Shown: positions 1-8,238 of the stretch, in pieces | Numbering within the stretch: the first letter of the stretch is position 1 | How the letters are laid out: every line of letters begins with the position of its first letter | Origin: Salinisphaeraceae bacterium | GTDB lineage: Bacteria; Pseudomonadota; Gammaproteobacteria; Nevskiales; Salinisphaeraceae | Assembly: GCA_002683405.1 (NCBI GenBank) | Contig: NYTH01000009.1 | Span: forward strand, 95,695-159,694 | Length of the DNA: 64,000 nt | Reading direction: 5' to 3' | The notes under the pieces: model-generated | The model's database searches: none | Seen by the model: the letters and a program-made list of their open reading frames with translations, nothing else | Told to the model about the DNA's origin: nothing | Made by a program: the position numbers and the translations under genes

Positions 1-2
1 GC

Positions 3-1166
3 TGGTGGCATCGAAGCTGGATTTGGGCGGCGGTCGGCTTTCTGGTCATTGTCACGGACTTGTTTCTGGTCCTGTTGGTCGGGCTGGATCACTCGCGCGG
101 GCTGCTGCTCAGCGTGCTGTTGGCTGGTCTGATTTACATTCCGCTTCGGCAATGGATGCTGGCCCGTTTTCTGGCCCGCGACGACCCCGGCATGACACGA
201 ACCCTGTCTCGGCTGACAGGCGGCTTGATCGGGCTGCGAACCACGCAGCAACTGCACGACCGCCTGCTGGCGACCCTGTCGGACATGTTTCGGCCGCTGG
301 ATATTCGAATCGACGCCAAGCCGACCCCGCGTATCATCGTAGAGGCAGACGCCCAGGCGCTTCGCCTGCCGCATCCTTTCAGGGGCGAATCCATCGTCCT
401 GGTCAATGTGGCCGGCGGCATGCGGCTGGTCAGCCAAAGGGACGTGGATGGGGCCGGTATCGTGCTAGACGTATTCCGGCACGCGGCCGACGCGTTACAA
501 GCGCAAGTGCTGGCAGCGGCCGAAGAACGTGAGCGGGTCATTGGTGATCTGCACGACGATCTCGGCGCAAAGCTGCTGACGATCGTGCACACCACCGGCA
601 ACGGGGACGGGCGTGAGCTGGCCCGCTCCGCCTTGTCGGACCTGCGCGCCATCGTTGGTCAACAGAGAGAGCCGCCGCGACGCCTGGTTACGGTAGTGGA
701 CGATATCCGCAAGGAGTTCAATCACCGGGCGCGGCTTGCAGGCCTGACCGGACAGCTTGAAAGCGTGGGCACCCTAAGGCCGGTCTCGCTGTCGGGTCGG
801 ATGGCCAACAGCCTGGCAAGTATCGCCCGTGAGTTCGTCACCAATGCCTTGAAGCACGCGCGGGCGACCGAGCTGACGCTTGGCGTGGCGAGCGACGATG
901 AAAAACTCAAACTGTCGCTGCAGGACAATGGTCAGGGCAGTCCCGTTGCCGGCTGGGTCGAAGGCGGGGGAAGCCGCTCCATCCGGCGGCGCGCTGATGA
1001 AATGGCCGCTGAACTGGATTTCGCCAGCGACGCCCGAAGCGGGACCCGCGCTGTGTTGACGCTGTTCTACGACCGGCTGCCACCGGTCGATACGCTCAGG
1101 CCTGACGCGTCAGCAGACCCAGACGGATCGCTTCGGGGGTCGCCTCCGCGCGGGACGAAATCTTGA
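3..1166 (+). CDS. Sensor histidine kinase, NarL/DesK type (5' end outside window)
   Basis: The frame is open from the first bases of the window, so the true start lies upstream and about 387 residues are visible. The visible part begins with hydrophobic membrane segments (about residues 8-45). A HisKA_3 dimerisation and phosphoacceptor box follows, read as GDLHDDLGAKLL, with the phospho-accepting His codon at 552-554. An HATPase domain has an N-box (REFVTNALKHA, near 828-860) and a G-box (DNGQG). Proteins of this class autophosphorylate on His and pass the phosphate to a LuxR-type regulator. The partner is almost certainly the convergent gene 1096-1743. The last 71 bases overlap that gene antisense and encode a low-complexity tail (about 24 residues) that the kinase fold does not need. 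The signal is unknown because the sensor part is cut off. Confidence 0.9.
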   Translation, partial: WWHRSWIWAAVGFLVIVTDLFLVLLVGLDHSRGLLLSVLLAGLIYIPLRQWMLARFLARDDPGMTRTLSRLTGGLIGLRTTQQLHDRLLATLSDMFRPLDIRIDAKPTPRIIVEADAQALRLPHPFRGESIVLVNVAGGMRLVSQRDVDGAGIVLDVFRHAADALQAQVLAAAEERERVIGDLHDDLGAKLLTIVHTTGNGDGRELARSALSDLRAIVGQQREPPRRLVTVVDDIRKEFNHRARLAGLTGQLESVGTLRPVSLSGRMANSLASIAREFVTNALKHARATELTLGVASDDEKLKLSLQDNGQGSPVAGWVEGGGSRSIRRRADEMAAELDFASDARSGTRAVLTLFYDRLPPVDTLRPDASADPDGSLRGSPPRGTKS

Positions 1167-1743
1167 GTTTCCGGTAGATGCTCTTCACGTGCGTCGAGAC
1201 CGTATTGCGCGAAATATCCAGCGATACACCGGCTTCGCTCACCGTGTAGCCCTTGGAAATCAGACCCAGGATTTCGGCCTCGCGATCGGTCAGCTCGGTG
1301 GGCGGCGTCGCCGATGCTGGCGCATGGAAACTGTCCATCAGTCGGGTGACGATCGGGGGGGATACGGCCGGCAACCCGCCGATCAGTTGCCGCAAACAGG
1401 CCAGTTGTTCTGCCGACGGCCGATCCTTGAGCAGGTATCCACTGGCTCCGGCGTGGAGCGCGGAAAACAGGTGGTCGTCGTCGGAAAATATGGTGGACAC
1501 CACGCAGATGCAGTCCGGACAGGCCGACTTGAGTTTGCGAATGAAGCCGCAGCCGCTGCCGTCCGGCAGGTTCAAATCCACCAGCGCGAGGTCCGGGTTG
1601 ATCCGTTCCGCAATGCTGCCGGCCTCGGCCAGCGTGCCGGCAGCGTGAATGTCGGCGGCGGGAAAAGCCTGCCGCAGCATGCCCGCCAGCCACGCTTGCG
1701 ATGCCGGCAGATCCTCAATGACCAGGATGTTCTGCATCGTCAT
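1096..1743 (-). CDS. LuxR/NarL-family response regulator
   Basis: 215 residues from the chosen ATG at 1743, which follows a G-rich ribosome site. ATGs at 1764 and 1737 are alternatives; the domain begins at QNILVIEDLP. The N-terminal receiver has the acidic pair in VIED, the phospho-acceptor Asp in ALVDLNLPDGSG and the conserved Lys in LLKDRPS. The C-terminal LuxR helix-turn-helix reads LTDREAEILGLISKGYTVSE followed by ISRNTVSTHVKSIYRKL. It should bind DNA as a dimer once phosphorylated by the convergent kinase 3-1166. Its 3' end overlaps the kinase 3' end by 71 bases. Target genes are not evident; the large lipoprotein gene at 2075 starts divergently beyond a 331-base gap and is a reasonable candidate by position only. 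Confidence 0.9.
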   Translation of the reverse strand: MTMQNILVIEDLPASQAWLAGMLRQAFPAADIHAAGTLAEAGSIAERINPDLALVDLNLPDGSGCGFIRKLKSACPDCICVVSTIFSDDDHLFSALHAGASGYLLKDRPSAEQLACLRQLIGGLPAVSPPIVTRLMDSFHAPASATPPTELTDREAEILGLISKGYTVSEAGVSLDISRNTVSTHVKSIYRKLKISSRAEATPEAIRLGLLTRQA

Positions 1744-2074
1744 GGCGCCCCCCGGAACCATCAATGATCCAACTGGACTAGAAGATAGCGCGTTGGCGCC
1801 GGTATTTCACTGAATCCGCGCTTTATTAGGCGGTTGGCGGTACGGTCGGGCTGCAGCCGCATGGCCGCGGAACGCTGATTCAACCGGCGGTGAGCCTGAT
1901 TCGGCACCTCAGGCTCACCTATTCAGGTGATACCGCCGGCTATTTCCCCTCGGATACGTTCCCGAGCAGGTACGTGCCTCGCGCTCATCGCGCGAGGCTA
2001 ATTGATCCGGCCGCCACCACGGGTGAGCCGATCTGCTTTTGTGCGGGCCCTGGCCGGTCCGCCCCGGGGGCCCG
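1744..2074. other. Intergenic region between regulator and large lipoprotein gene
   Basis: Divergent 331-base gap with no convincing gene. Short frames here lack ribosome sites and family features. It should hold promoters for both the regulator (minus) and the lipoprotein (plus), and it contains the nested inverted repeats at 1884-1939. Confidence 0.6.
1884..1939. promoter_or_regulatory. Nested inverted repeats upstream of the large lipoprotein gene
   Basis: An 11-base perfect inverted repeat (GGTGAGCCTGA 1889-1899, TCAGGCTCACC 1909-1919, loop of 9) shares sequence with a second hairpin (TCACCT 1915-1920, AGGTGA 1925-1930). Both lie within an outer pair CCGGCGGT 1884-1891 / ACCGCCGG 1932-1939. 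The overlapping arms could form alternative structures, as in an attenuator, or be stacked operator half-sites. There is no T-run after it, so it is not a standard terminator. Confidence 0.5.
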
Positions 2075-5000
2075 ATGAATATTTCCGCCAATTTTTCCGA
2101 TCGCGCTCGATTCGCGTTCGCCATGGTTCTGTTTGCCTTTCTCACTGCCTGTGGTGGCGGCGGCGGGAGTAGCGATGCGCCCGCCGCGGTGGGTGGCGAG
2201 CCGGCTCAGCTGCAAACGGTCGAGCCGCAAAGCCGCAACGTGCTGCTGGTCACCTTTGACAGCCCGCCGGACGAACAAGCGCTGGACCCGGATAATTACC
2301 AGGTGGTCACCCCGGATGGCCGGGTGCTGGAGGTGGTTTCGATTACCCCCACGGAAGATCCGAATGTCGTGTTGGTCGGCGTAGAGGAACAGCCCGGCGA
2401 GGGCGATACCGCGACCTCGCAGGCCAGCCTGAAAGTCGCGGGCAGCGGCACGGAGCAGGTGGCCGCAAATAATGAGGCCGGGCCGGGTTACGCGCTGATC
2501 TACAACGCGCCGGGCCTGGAGCCCGTCAGCATGCCCTTCGAGGCCATTTTCACACCCGAGCCCGAGCTGCTCAGCGTCGTCGCGGTCGATCTTGGGCGTC
2601 TGGAGCTGACATTCAGCGAGCCGATGAGTGAGTCGGCCATCGACGTGACGAATTACGGCCTGGTTTTTGCCGGCGACGATGCAATGCGCGCCATGGTGAA
2701 TATCCAGAATGCGCGTTTTGGCGACACGCAGGCCGTGGTGGTGTTGAGCATCGAGCCGCTAATGCCCGATGCCGTCTACATGCTGACCAGTGATCTGGTG
2801 CAAAGCGTCAGCAATATTTTCACCAACCCCAACCGTAACCAGCTGGACTTCACCACCAACTTCGCTGCGCCGAGGCTGGTCAGCGCCACCGTGGTGTCCG
2901 AGACCGAAGTTCGGTTGGCTTTCTCCAAGCCGCTCGACGACAGCGCCGCCCAGATCGACAACTTCCTGGTCAGCCCCGAGCTGGTCGTGCAAGGCGCCGA
3001 GCTGCTGGCCGGCGGCGTCGACATTCTCCTGCAGGTGGATAACCTGCTGGCCGTGGACTACCAGATCACGGCTACGGGCGTGAGCGACAGGCGCGCCGTT
3101 GAATTGGCCCCGGATGGCCGGACCGCGCAGTTCTCCGGCGGCCGTTTCGCGGCCGAGAACCGGCCGCGCGTCGTGTCGGCCGCCTCCGGCGGTAACAACA
3201 CGGTCTTCGTGGTGTTCAGCCGCCCCATGAACGGCAATGCCCTGGACCCGTCGAACTACAGCATTGTCCAGGAAAACGTGAATCCGGAAGTCGGGTCGCT
3301 TGGCGTCACGTCGGTTGAGTTCACCGACGGCGAGCGCCTGGCGGTCGAACTGCTCACCCGTTCGCAGAACGAGCTGACCTACCGCGTCAAAGTCTCCAAC
3401 GTCACCGACCTCACCGGTCTGCCGCTGGCCGATCAGGAGCGCGGCGTCGACCCCACCAGCACCACTTTCGCCGGCATACCACCCAGCCAGAACGAAATCG
3501 TGGACAGCGACGGCGACGGCATTTCCGACAGCGCCGAGCAGCGCGGCTACGTGGTATCCGTACAGAACCCCGATGGCAGCATCTCGCAGACCCAGGTCAC
3601 CAGCGATCCGGATGATCCCGACACCGACGGCGACGGAATTACCGATGATCTGGAACGCCAGTTCGGCACCAACGCCCGCTCCGGCGACACCGATGGCGAC
3701 ACGCTCAGCGACAATCTCGAGCTGAACACCATCTTCTCCAACCCCTATGCGGTCGACAGCGACGGCGACGGCCTGGAAGACGGCCTCGAGCACAATGATC
3801 TGCATACGTCACCGTTGCTGGCCGACAGCGACGGCGACCAGCTCACCGACGACCAGGAACTGTTCGAGCTGAACCGCGATCCTTTGGTGGCGGACATCCC
3901 GGAAGTGCAAATCAACGTGGGCGAGGTGCGTCTGCAGATTGACGAGCGCTATACCTACACGGATGAAACCGGGCAGACGGTATCGCAGGAGTCGAACAGC
4001 AGCAGCACGCTGTCGCGCAGCCAGGACACATCGTTTTCGACGAGTGATAGCAGCAGCACGGAGATCTCGGGTGGATTCACGCTTAGTTTTGCCGTAGGCG
4101 GAGCTGCAGCCTTTGGCGCCGTAGGGAGCAGTGTAACCAGCGCGGCTGCAACGCCAACCGGTAAAACCGAAAACTCCGGTACCTTCGAGCGCACAACGTC
4201 AGATTCCTTTACTGCCACGCAAAGCTCCTCACAAGCTTCGCAACAGTCCTACGAAAACTCCCTGTCGAAAGGCCGTACCTTCACCCAGAACAGCGCCGTG
4301 ACTCGCGAAGTGGTCGGTGCGCGGATCGACGTCGACTTGAGCGTCAGCAACACGGGCAGCATTCCATTCACACTGAGTGATCTCGAAATCACCGTACTGC
4401 AGCCCAGCCCGATTGATACCTCCCGGCTGGTGCCTGTGGCCACGCTGGTTTCGAATTCGGAACTGCTCACCGGCACGCCGCTGCAGATCAACCTGGGCCC
4501 CTTCAACAGCAGCGCCGGCCCGTTCCTGTTCGCAAACGCGGAAGTCTTTCCGAATCTCATCGAAGAGCTCATGTCCAACCCGCGCGGGCTGATATTCCGC
4601 GTGGCCAACTACAACCTGTCGGACGAACTGGGGCGAAACTTCGTGTTTGCCAACCAGGTCGCGCGTGATCGCACCGCCAGCCTGATTTTCGATTACGGCG
4701 ATGCCGATGCGGCCGAGAATTTTCTGGTCGCCACCAGTGGCGCGCTGGATGATGAAGGCTTCGGTGGCGCGGCCGGCGAGTATGTAGGTGGATTCGATGG
4801 CGAGGGCCGCACCATCGGACTGCCGCTCAATTACGTGCTGCAGAAACGTCTGGGTCTTACGCGACATGACAGGTCGCTCGACTACATCGCACCCGGCCCC
4901 AACGGCTTGTTGGATACCAGTACCGAAGAAGACGTCCTTGCGGGCGATGACGCGTCGGGAATGCTGGATGATGGCACTCCGGTTATCGAGGCCGGCCCGA

Positions 5001-8000
5001 ATGGTCGGCTGGAAACCCGGCCGACGGGCGATGACCTCATCAGCAACCCTGACCTGCCCGACGGCATCGTCGCCGGGCCGCTGCGCGTGGCGGACAGTAT
5101 TGCCCAGGGCGACGACATTCAGGAGGTCCCGCCCGGTACGACCGGTCTGAGCATCGGCACCATAGTGGTGTCGGCCGGCGATAACGGCGTGCTGGACACG
5201 CCTGCACAAGGCGATGATTCCCGGGAATTCGTCACCGGGTATGAGACGCGCAACACCTGCAGCATTGAATCGGACAAGGCAGCCGACACCTGCTATTTCG
5301 ACGCGGACTGTGACTGCGCCCCGGGCGATGATGACCCCCGCTGCGCCGACGATCAGGAACCGTTGGGAGCGGGCGGCATGTGCACCGGGCCGGTTCAGCT
5401 GCATCGCGTGAATGCCCTGCGCAATGGCGACTTCAATCGAAGCTGGGTGCTCATCTCCAACGGCGACGGTCCGCCCGCGACCGATTTCGATGAAATCATC
5501 GTCCGTCCGGCGCAAACCCTGGGCCTGGCGTTCCTGCAGGACCTGGATAACGACGGCCTGTTCGCGCGCAACGAGTATCTGGCCAATTCCATCGACAGCC
5601 CGCGTGATCGCCTGAGCAACGCGGACTTCGGCGTGAATTTCGACTTCGACACCGCCAACCTCACGCCCGACGGCATCCCTGACTCACGGGATACCGACGG
5701 CGATGGCATCGGCGACTTCGCCGAAGTGCGGGTCGGCTGGATGGTGAGCGTCGACGGCGGACCCTTGCGGCGCGTCTACCCGCTGCCTTTTCTGGCCGAC
5801 AGCGACGGCGATGGCCTCACCGATTTCGAGGAGCAGGACGTCAGCGGCTACTGCGACACGACGCATGCCGACTACTCACTCTGCCTCAACTTCCCGCCCA
5901 GCCCGGCAATCATCCAGGCGGACGCGGTGGCCATCCTTGCCGGCTCTGACAGCATCGCCGACAGCGTGGCGGGTGACGCAGATGGCGACGGCGAGGCCGA
6001 TGTCAATGACATGGGCGGCCGACTCAACGATGACGTACAGGTCGCATTGGGCGACGGCGCGCAGGGCGCCCGAGCCGTGATCGTGACTGCCGGCGCGGAC
6101 GGCATCATGCAAACCGCCCTGGGCGGCGACGATATCTATATATCCGCCAACTATGCGCCGCCCGCACTGGACCCGGTTCAGCGGGATACCGACCTCGACG
6201 AGGTGACGGACGGCGAGGAAATGAACGGATTGAGCTTCGGGCTAGCAATAATTGATGGTGGCGCGGGCCAGAGTGACACCCTCGCTGCTGGCACCGATAT
6301 ACAGCAGGTCGCGCCCGGAAACCCATCGTTCGCGGGCGGAATCGTGGTGCTGCCCGGGCCGGACGGCACGTTGGAAACATCACCATTTGCCACGGATGAC
6401 ATTTTTGTGGGCACGTCCATATTGTGCGGGCCGAATGTCCGGGCCGATACGCAAGCCCGCCCCGGAACTGACGACGTGCAGCTTGTTGCCGTTGGCGAGG
6501 TCTGCCTGGGACCTGCCCCGGCGTTCATACCGTCTCCCGCCATAGCGGTAATCGGCGCCGGTCCAGACGGTGTTCTGCAAACTCGTCCCGCCGATGACGC
6601 CGTTCGCGCCACGATGACGGCGTTCACCAACCCGATTCGTCCGGATACTGATGACGACGCCCTCACCGACGGCCGCGAGGTATTCATCGGTTCCAATCCC
6701 ACTGCGTTCGACGGCGATGAATTCCGCGATGATGACCGGGACGGCTTGAGTAATGCGGCCGAGTCGGAGTTGGGCTGGATCGTGTCCGTGGCTGGGCTGC
6801 CACCGATCACTGTGCGCTCCAATCCCAGCACGACCGACACCGACAACGACGGTCTGCCTGATCTGATTGAGCGCGAAATCCGGACCAACCCCAACCTCGC
6901 GGATACAGACCGTGACGGATTAAGCGACTTTGATGAGGTTGCTGATTTCGAGAACTTCGTGCGCCTTGCTGCCCCGTATCCCGCCCTCAATATTCAAGGC
7001 GGAGCATCGGCCCGTTACGGCACCAGTCCGACCAGCGCTGATACTGACGGCGATGGGCTGTCGGATTTCAAGGAGCTTATCGAGTGCTCGCAAATTACTT
7101 TGCCAGGCGCATCGTCACCGGCCCGGATTTGTACCAGCCCGTTACAGGCAGACACAGATCTGGATGGCGCCAGCGATCGCGAGGAAATCCAGCGTCAAGC
7201 GGGCGCGACTGATCCAACCAGCAACGACACGGATGGTGACGGACGTTCGGACGGCGTTGAAATAGCCAGCACAGCCTCCGACCCGTTGGTGCCGGATATC
7301 GCCTTCAGGCTCATTACCCGGCAGGTTATCGCCGACGACGATTGTGTTGACGGTAACAACAATACCGGGGAACTCGTGTGGTGGTTCGTCCTGTATCCGC
7401 CCGGCGGTGCCTCACCTGTTCTTCTGTCTGACGCTCTGGATGCAGTGAGAATAGAGCCGCCCGAGTTTGGGGTGCCGCGTTTAGGCACACAGCTGGTTTT
7501 CGGAGCAGGCATAGGAAGCGAAGGCTGGAGAGACCGCAGAGATGGTGAGACGGTCGGCGGAGAGGGTACTCCGATAATCGAAGCCGTGCCCGCGGACAGC
7601 AGCGAGGCACTTTCGATTGCCGAAAGCGGTGCGGTTGAGGGTAACGAATTCCTTGTCATTCCTCAGGGTTACGCCAATGAACCGCCGCGCGCCTGTTATG
7701 AAAGGACTATTCTCAGCCGGGATAACTTCTTCGCTCTGGACAAATCTTCTGCGGACTACGCCATGCGGCGCGGGCAGAATTTCAGGATACAGGCGATGGT
7801 CGCTGAGCGAAGTGGCAATGTCAGTACCGACTGCGGTCTTCCGCCGAGGTTTATTCCCGGCAGTATCACCGCGGAAACCGGGACTGTGTTCGACCGTACT
7901 TACTTCTTTGACGACTTGAGCACGGGAGCCGGGCTGAGCATAACTGCGCAAGAGGGCGCCGCTATTCCTCTGGGGACCGAGAATTCGAGCTGTAGGGTCG

Positions 8001-8053
8001 ACTTCAAGATCGACGTGGAGATTATCGGCGGCAGTCTGGGCGGTACGCCCTGA
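2075..8053 (+). CDS. Giant calcium-repeat lipoprotein with protective-antigen-like core
   Basis: 1992 residues from ATG 2075; the in-frame TTG at 2039 would place an unlikely leader before the signal peptide. A lipoprotein signal ends in the lipobox LTAC followed by a Gly/Ser-rich linker. About residues 45-470 hold four Ig-like domains of the SbsA type (repeated pattern LTFSEPMSxxAxDxxNY). From residue 477 come five DxDGDG thrombospondin-3 type calcium repeats. Residue 602 onward reads DPLVADIPEVQINVGEV, then a Ser/Thr-rich amphipathic stretch (636-735) with a hydrophobic tip (672-687), then GARIDVDLSVSNTGSIPF (748-765). Order and sequence resemble the calcium domain and heptamer/pore domain of anthrax protective antigen. 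Residues about 940-1500 carry repeated GPDGxLxT...DD units mixed with further DxDGDG repeats; about 1780-1992 is an unrecognised C-terminal domain. The lipid anchor implies envelope location. Function is unknown. Confidence 0.85.
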   Translation: MNISANFSDRARFAFAMVLFAFLTACGGGGGSSDAPAAVGGEPAQLQTVEPQSRNVLLVTFDSPPDEQALDPDNYQVVTPDGRVLEVVSITPTEDPNVVLVGVEEQPGEGDTATSQASLKVAGSGTEQVAANNEAGPGYALIYNAPGLEPVSMPFEAIFTPEPELLSVVAVDLGRLELTFSEPMSESAIDVTNYGLVFAGDDAMRAMVNIQNARFGDTQAVVVLSIEPLMPDAVYMLTSDLVQSVSNIFTNPNRNQLDFTTNFAAPRLVSATVVSETEVRLAFSKPLDDSAAQIDNFLVSPELVVQGAELLAGGVDILLQVDNLLAVDYQITATGVSDRRAVELAPDGRTAQFSGGRFAAENRPRVVSAASGGNNTVFVVFSRPMNGNALDPSNYSIVQENVNPEVGSLGVTSVEFTDGERLAVELLTRSQNELTYRVKVSNVTDLTGLPLADQERGVDPTSTTFAGIPPSQNEIVDSDGDGISDSAEQRGYVVSVQNPDGSISQTQVTSDPDDPDTDGDGITDDLERQFGTNARSGDTDGDTLSDNLELNTIFSNPYAVDSDGDGLEDGLEHNDLHTSPLLADSDGDQLTDDQELFELNRDPLVADIPEVQINVGEVRLQIDERYTYTDETGQTVSQESNSSSTLSRSQDTSFSTSDSSSTEISGGFTLSFAVGGAAAFGAVGSSVTSAAATPTGKTENSGTFERTTSDSFTATQSSSQASQQSYENSLSKGRTFTQNSAVTREVVGARIDVDLSVSNTGSIPFTLSDLEITVLQPSPIDTSRLVPVATLVSNSELLTGTPLQINLGPFNSSAGPFLFANAEVFPNLIEELMSNPRGLIFRVANYNLSDELGRNFVFANQVARDRTASLIFDYGDADAAENFLVATSGALDDEGFGGAAGEYVGGFDGEGRTIGLPLNYVLQKRLGLTRHDRSLDYIAPGPNGLLDTSTEEDVLAGDDASGMLDDGTPVIEAGPNGRLETRPTGDDLISNPDLPDGIVAGPLRVADSIAQGDDIQEVPPGTTGLSIGTIVVSAGDNGVLDTPAQGDDSREFVTGYETRNTCSIESDKAADTCYFDADCDCAPGDDDPRCADDQEPLGAGGMCTGPVQLHRVNALRNGDFNRSWVLISNGDGPPATDFDEIIVRPAQTLGLAFLQDLDNDGLFARNEYLANSIDSPRDRLSNADFGVNFDFDTANLTPDGIPDSRDTDGDGIGDFAEVRVGWMVSVDGGPLRRVYPLPFLADSDGDGLTDFEEQDVSGYCDTTHADYSLCLNFPPSPAIIQADAVAILAGSDSIADSVAGDADGDGEADVNDMGGRLNDDVQVALGDGAQGARAVIVTAGADGIMQTALGGDDIYISANYAPPALDPVQRDTDLDEVTDGEEMNGLSFGLAIIDGGAGQSDTLAAGTDIQQVAPGNPSFAGGIVVLPGPDGTLETSPFATDDIFVGTSILCGPNVRADTQARPGTDDVQLVAVGEVCLGPAPAFIPSPAIAVIGAGPDGVLQTRPADDAVRATMTAFTNPIRPDTDDDALTDGREVFIGSNPTAFDGDEFRDDDRDGLSNAAESELGWIVSVAGLPPITVRSNPSTTDTDNDGLPDLIEREIRTNPNLADTDRDGLSDFDEVADFENFVRLAAPYPALNIQGGASARYGTSPTSADTDGDGLSDFKELIECSQITLPGASSPARICTSPLQADTDLDGASDREEIQRQAGATDPTSNDTDGDGRSDGVEIASTASDPLVPDIAFRLITRQVIADDDCVDGNNNTGELVWWFVLYPPGGASPVLLSDALDAVRIEPPEFGVPRLGTQLVFGAGIGSEGWRDRRDGETVGGEGTPIIEAVPADSSEALSIAESGAVEGNEFLVIPQGYANEPPRACYERTILSRDNFFALDKSSADYAMRRGQNFRIQAMVAERSGNVSTDCGLPPRFIPGSITAETGTVFDRTYFFDDLSTGAGLSITAQEGAAIPLGTENSSCRVDFKIDVEIIGGSLGGTP

Positions 8054-8238
8054 CCCAGTGAGCTGAAGTAGATAGCCGGCCTCTGGCCGACCTGCTCCAG
8101 CTCTTGCGTCGAATCGCGCAACGGGGCTCGGCGGCCGGTGTCCACAGCAATGCCGGCGCGTCACGCGCCCGTGCTTACCGGCGATCACGTATCCTTGCGC
8201 GCCTCAATTCATTCGAGGCGCGCCCCGCCGGTCTTGTC

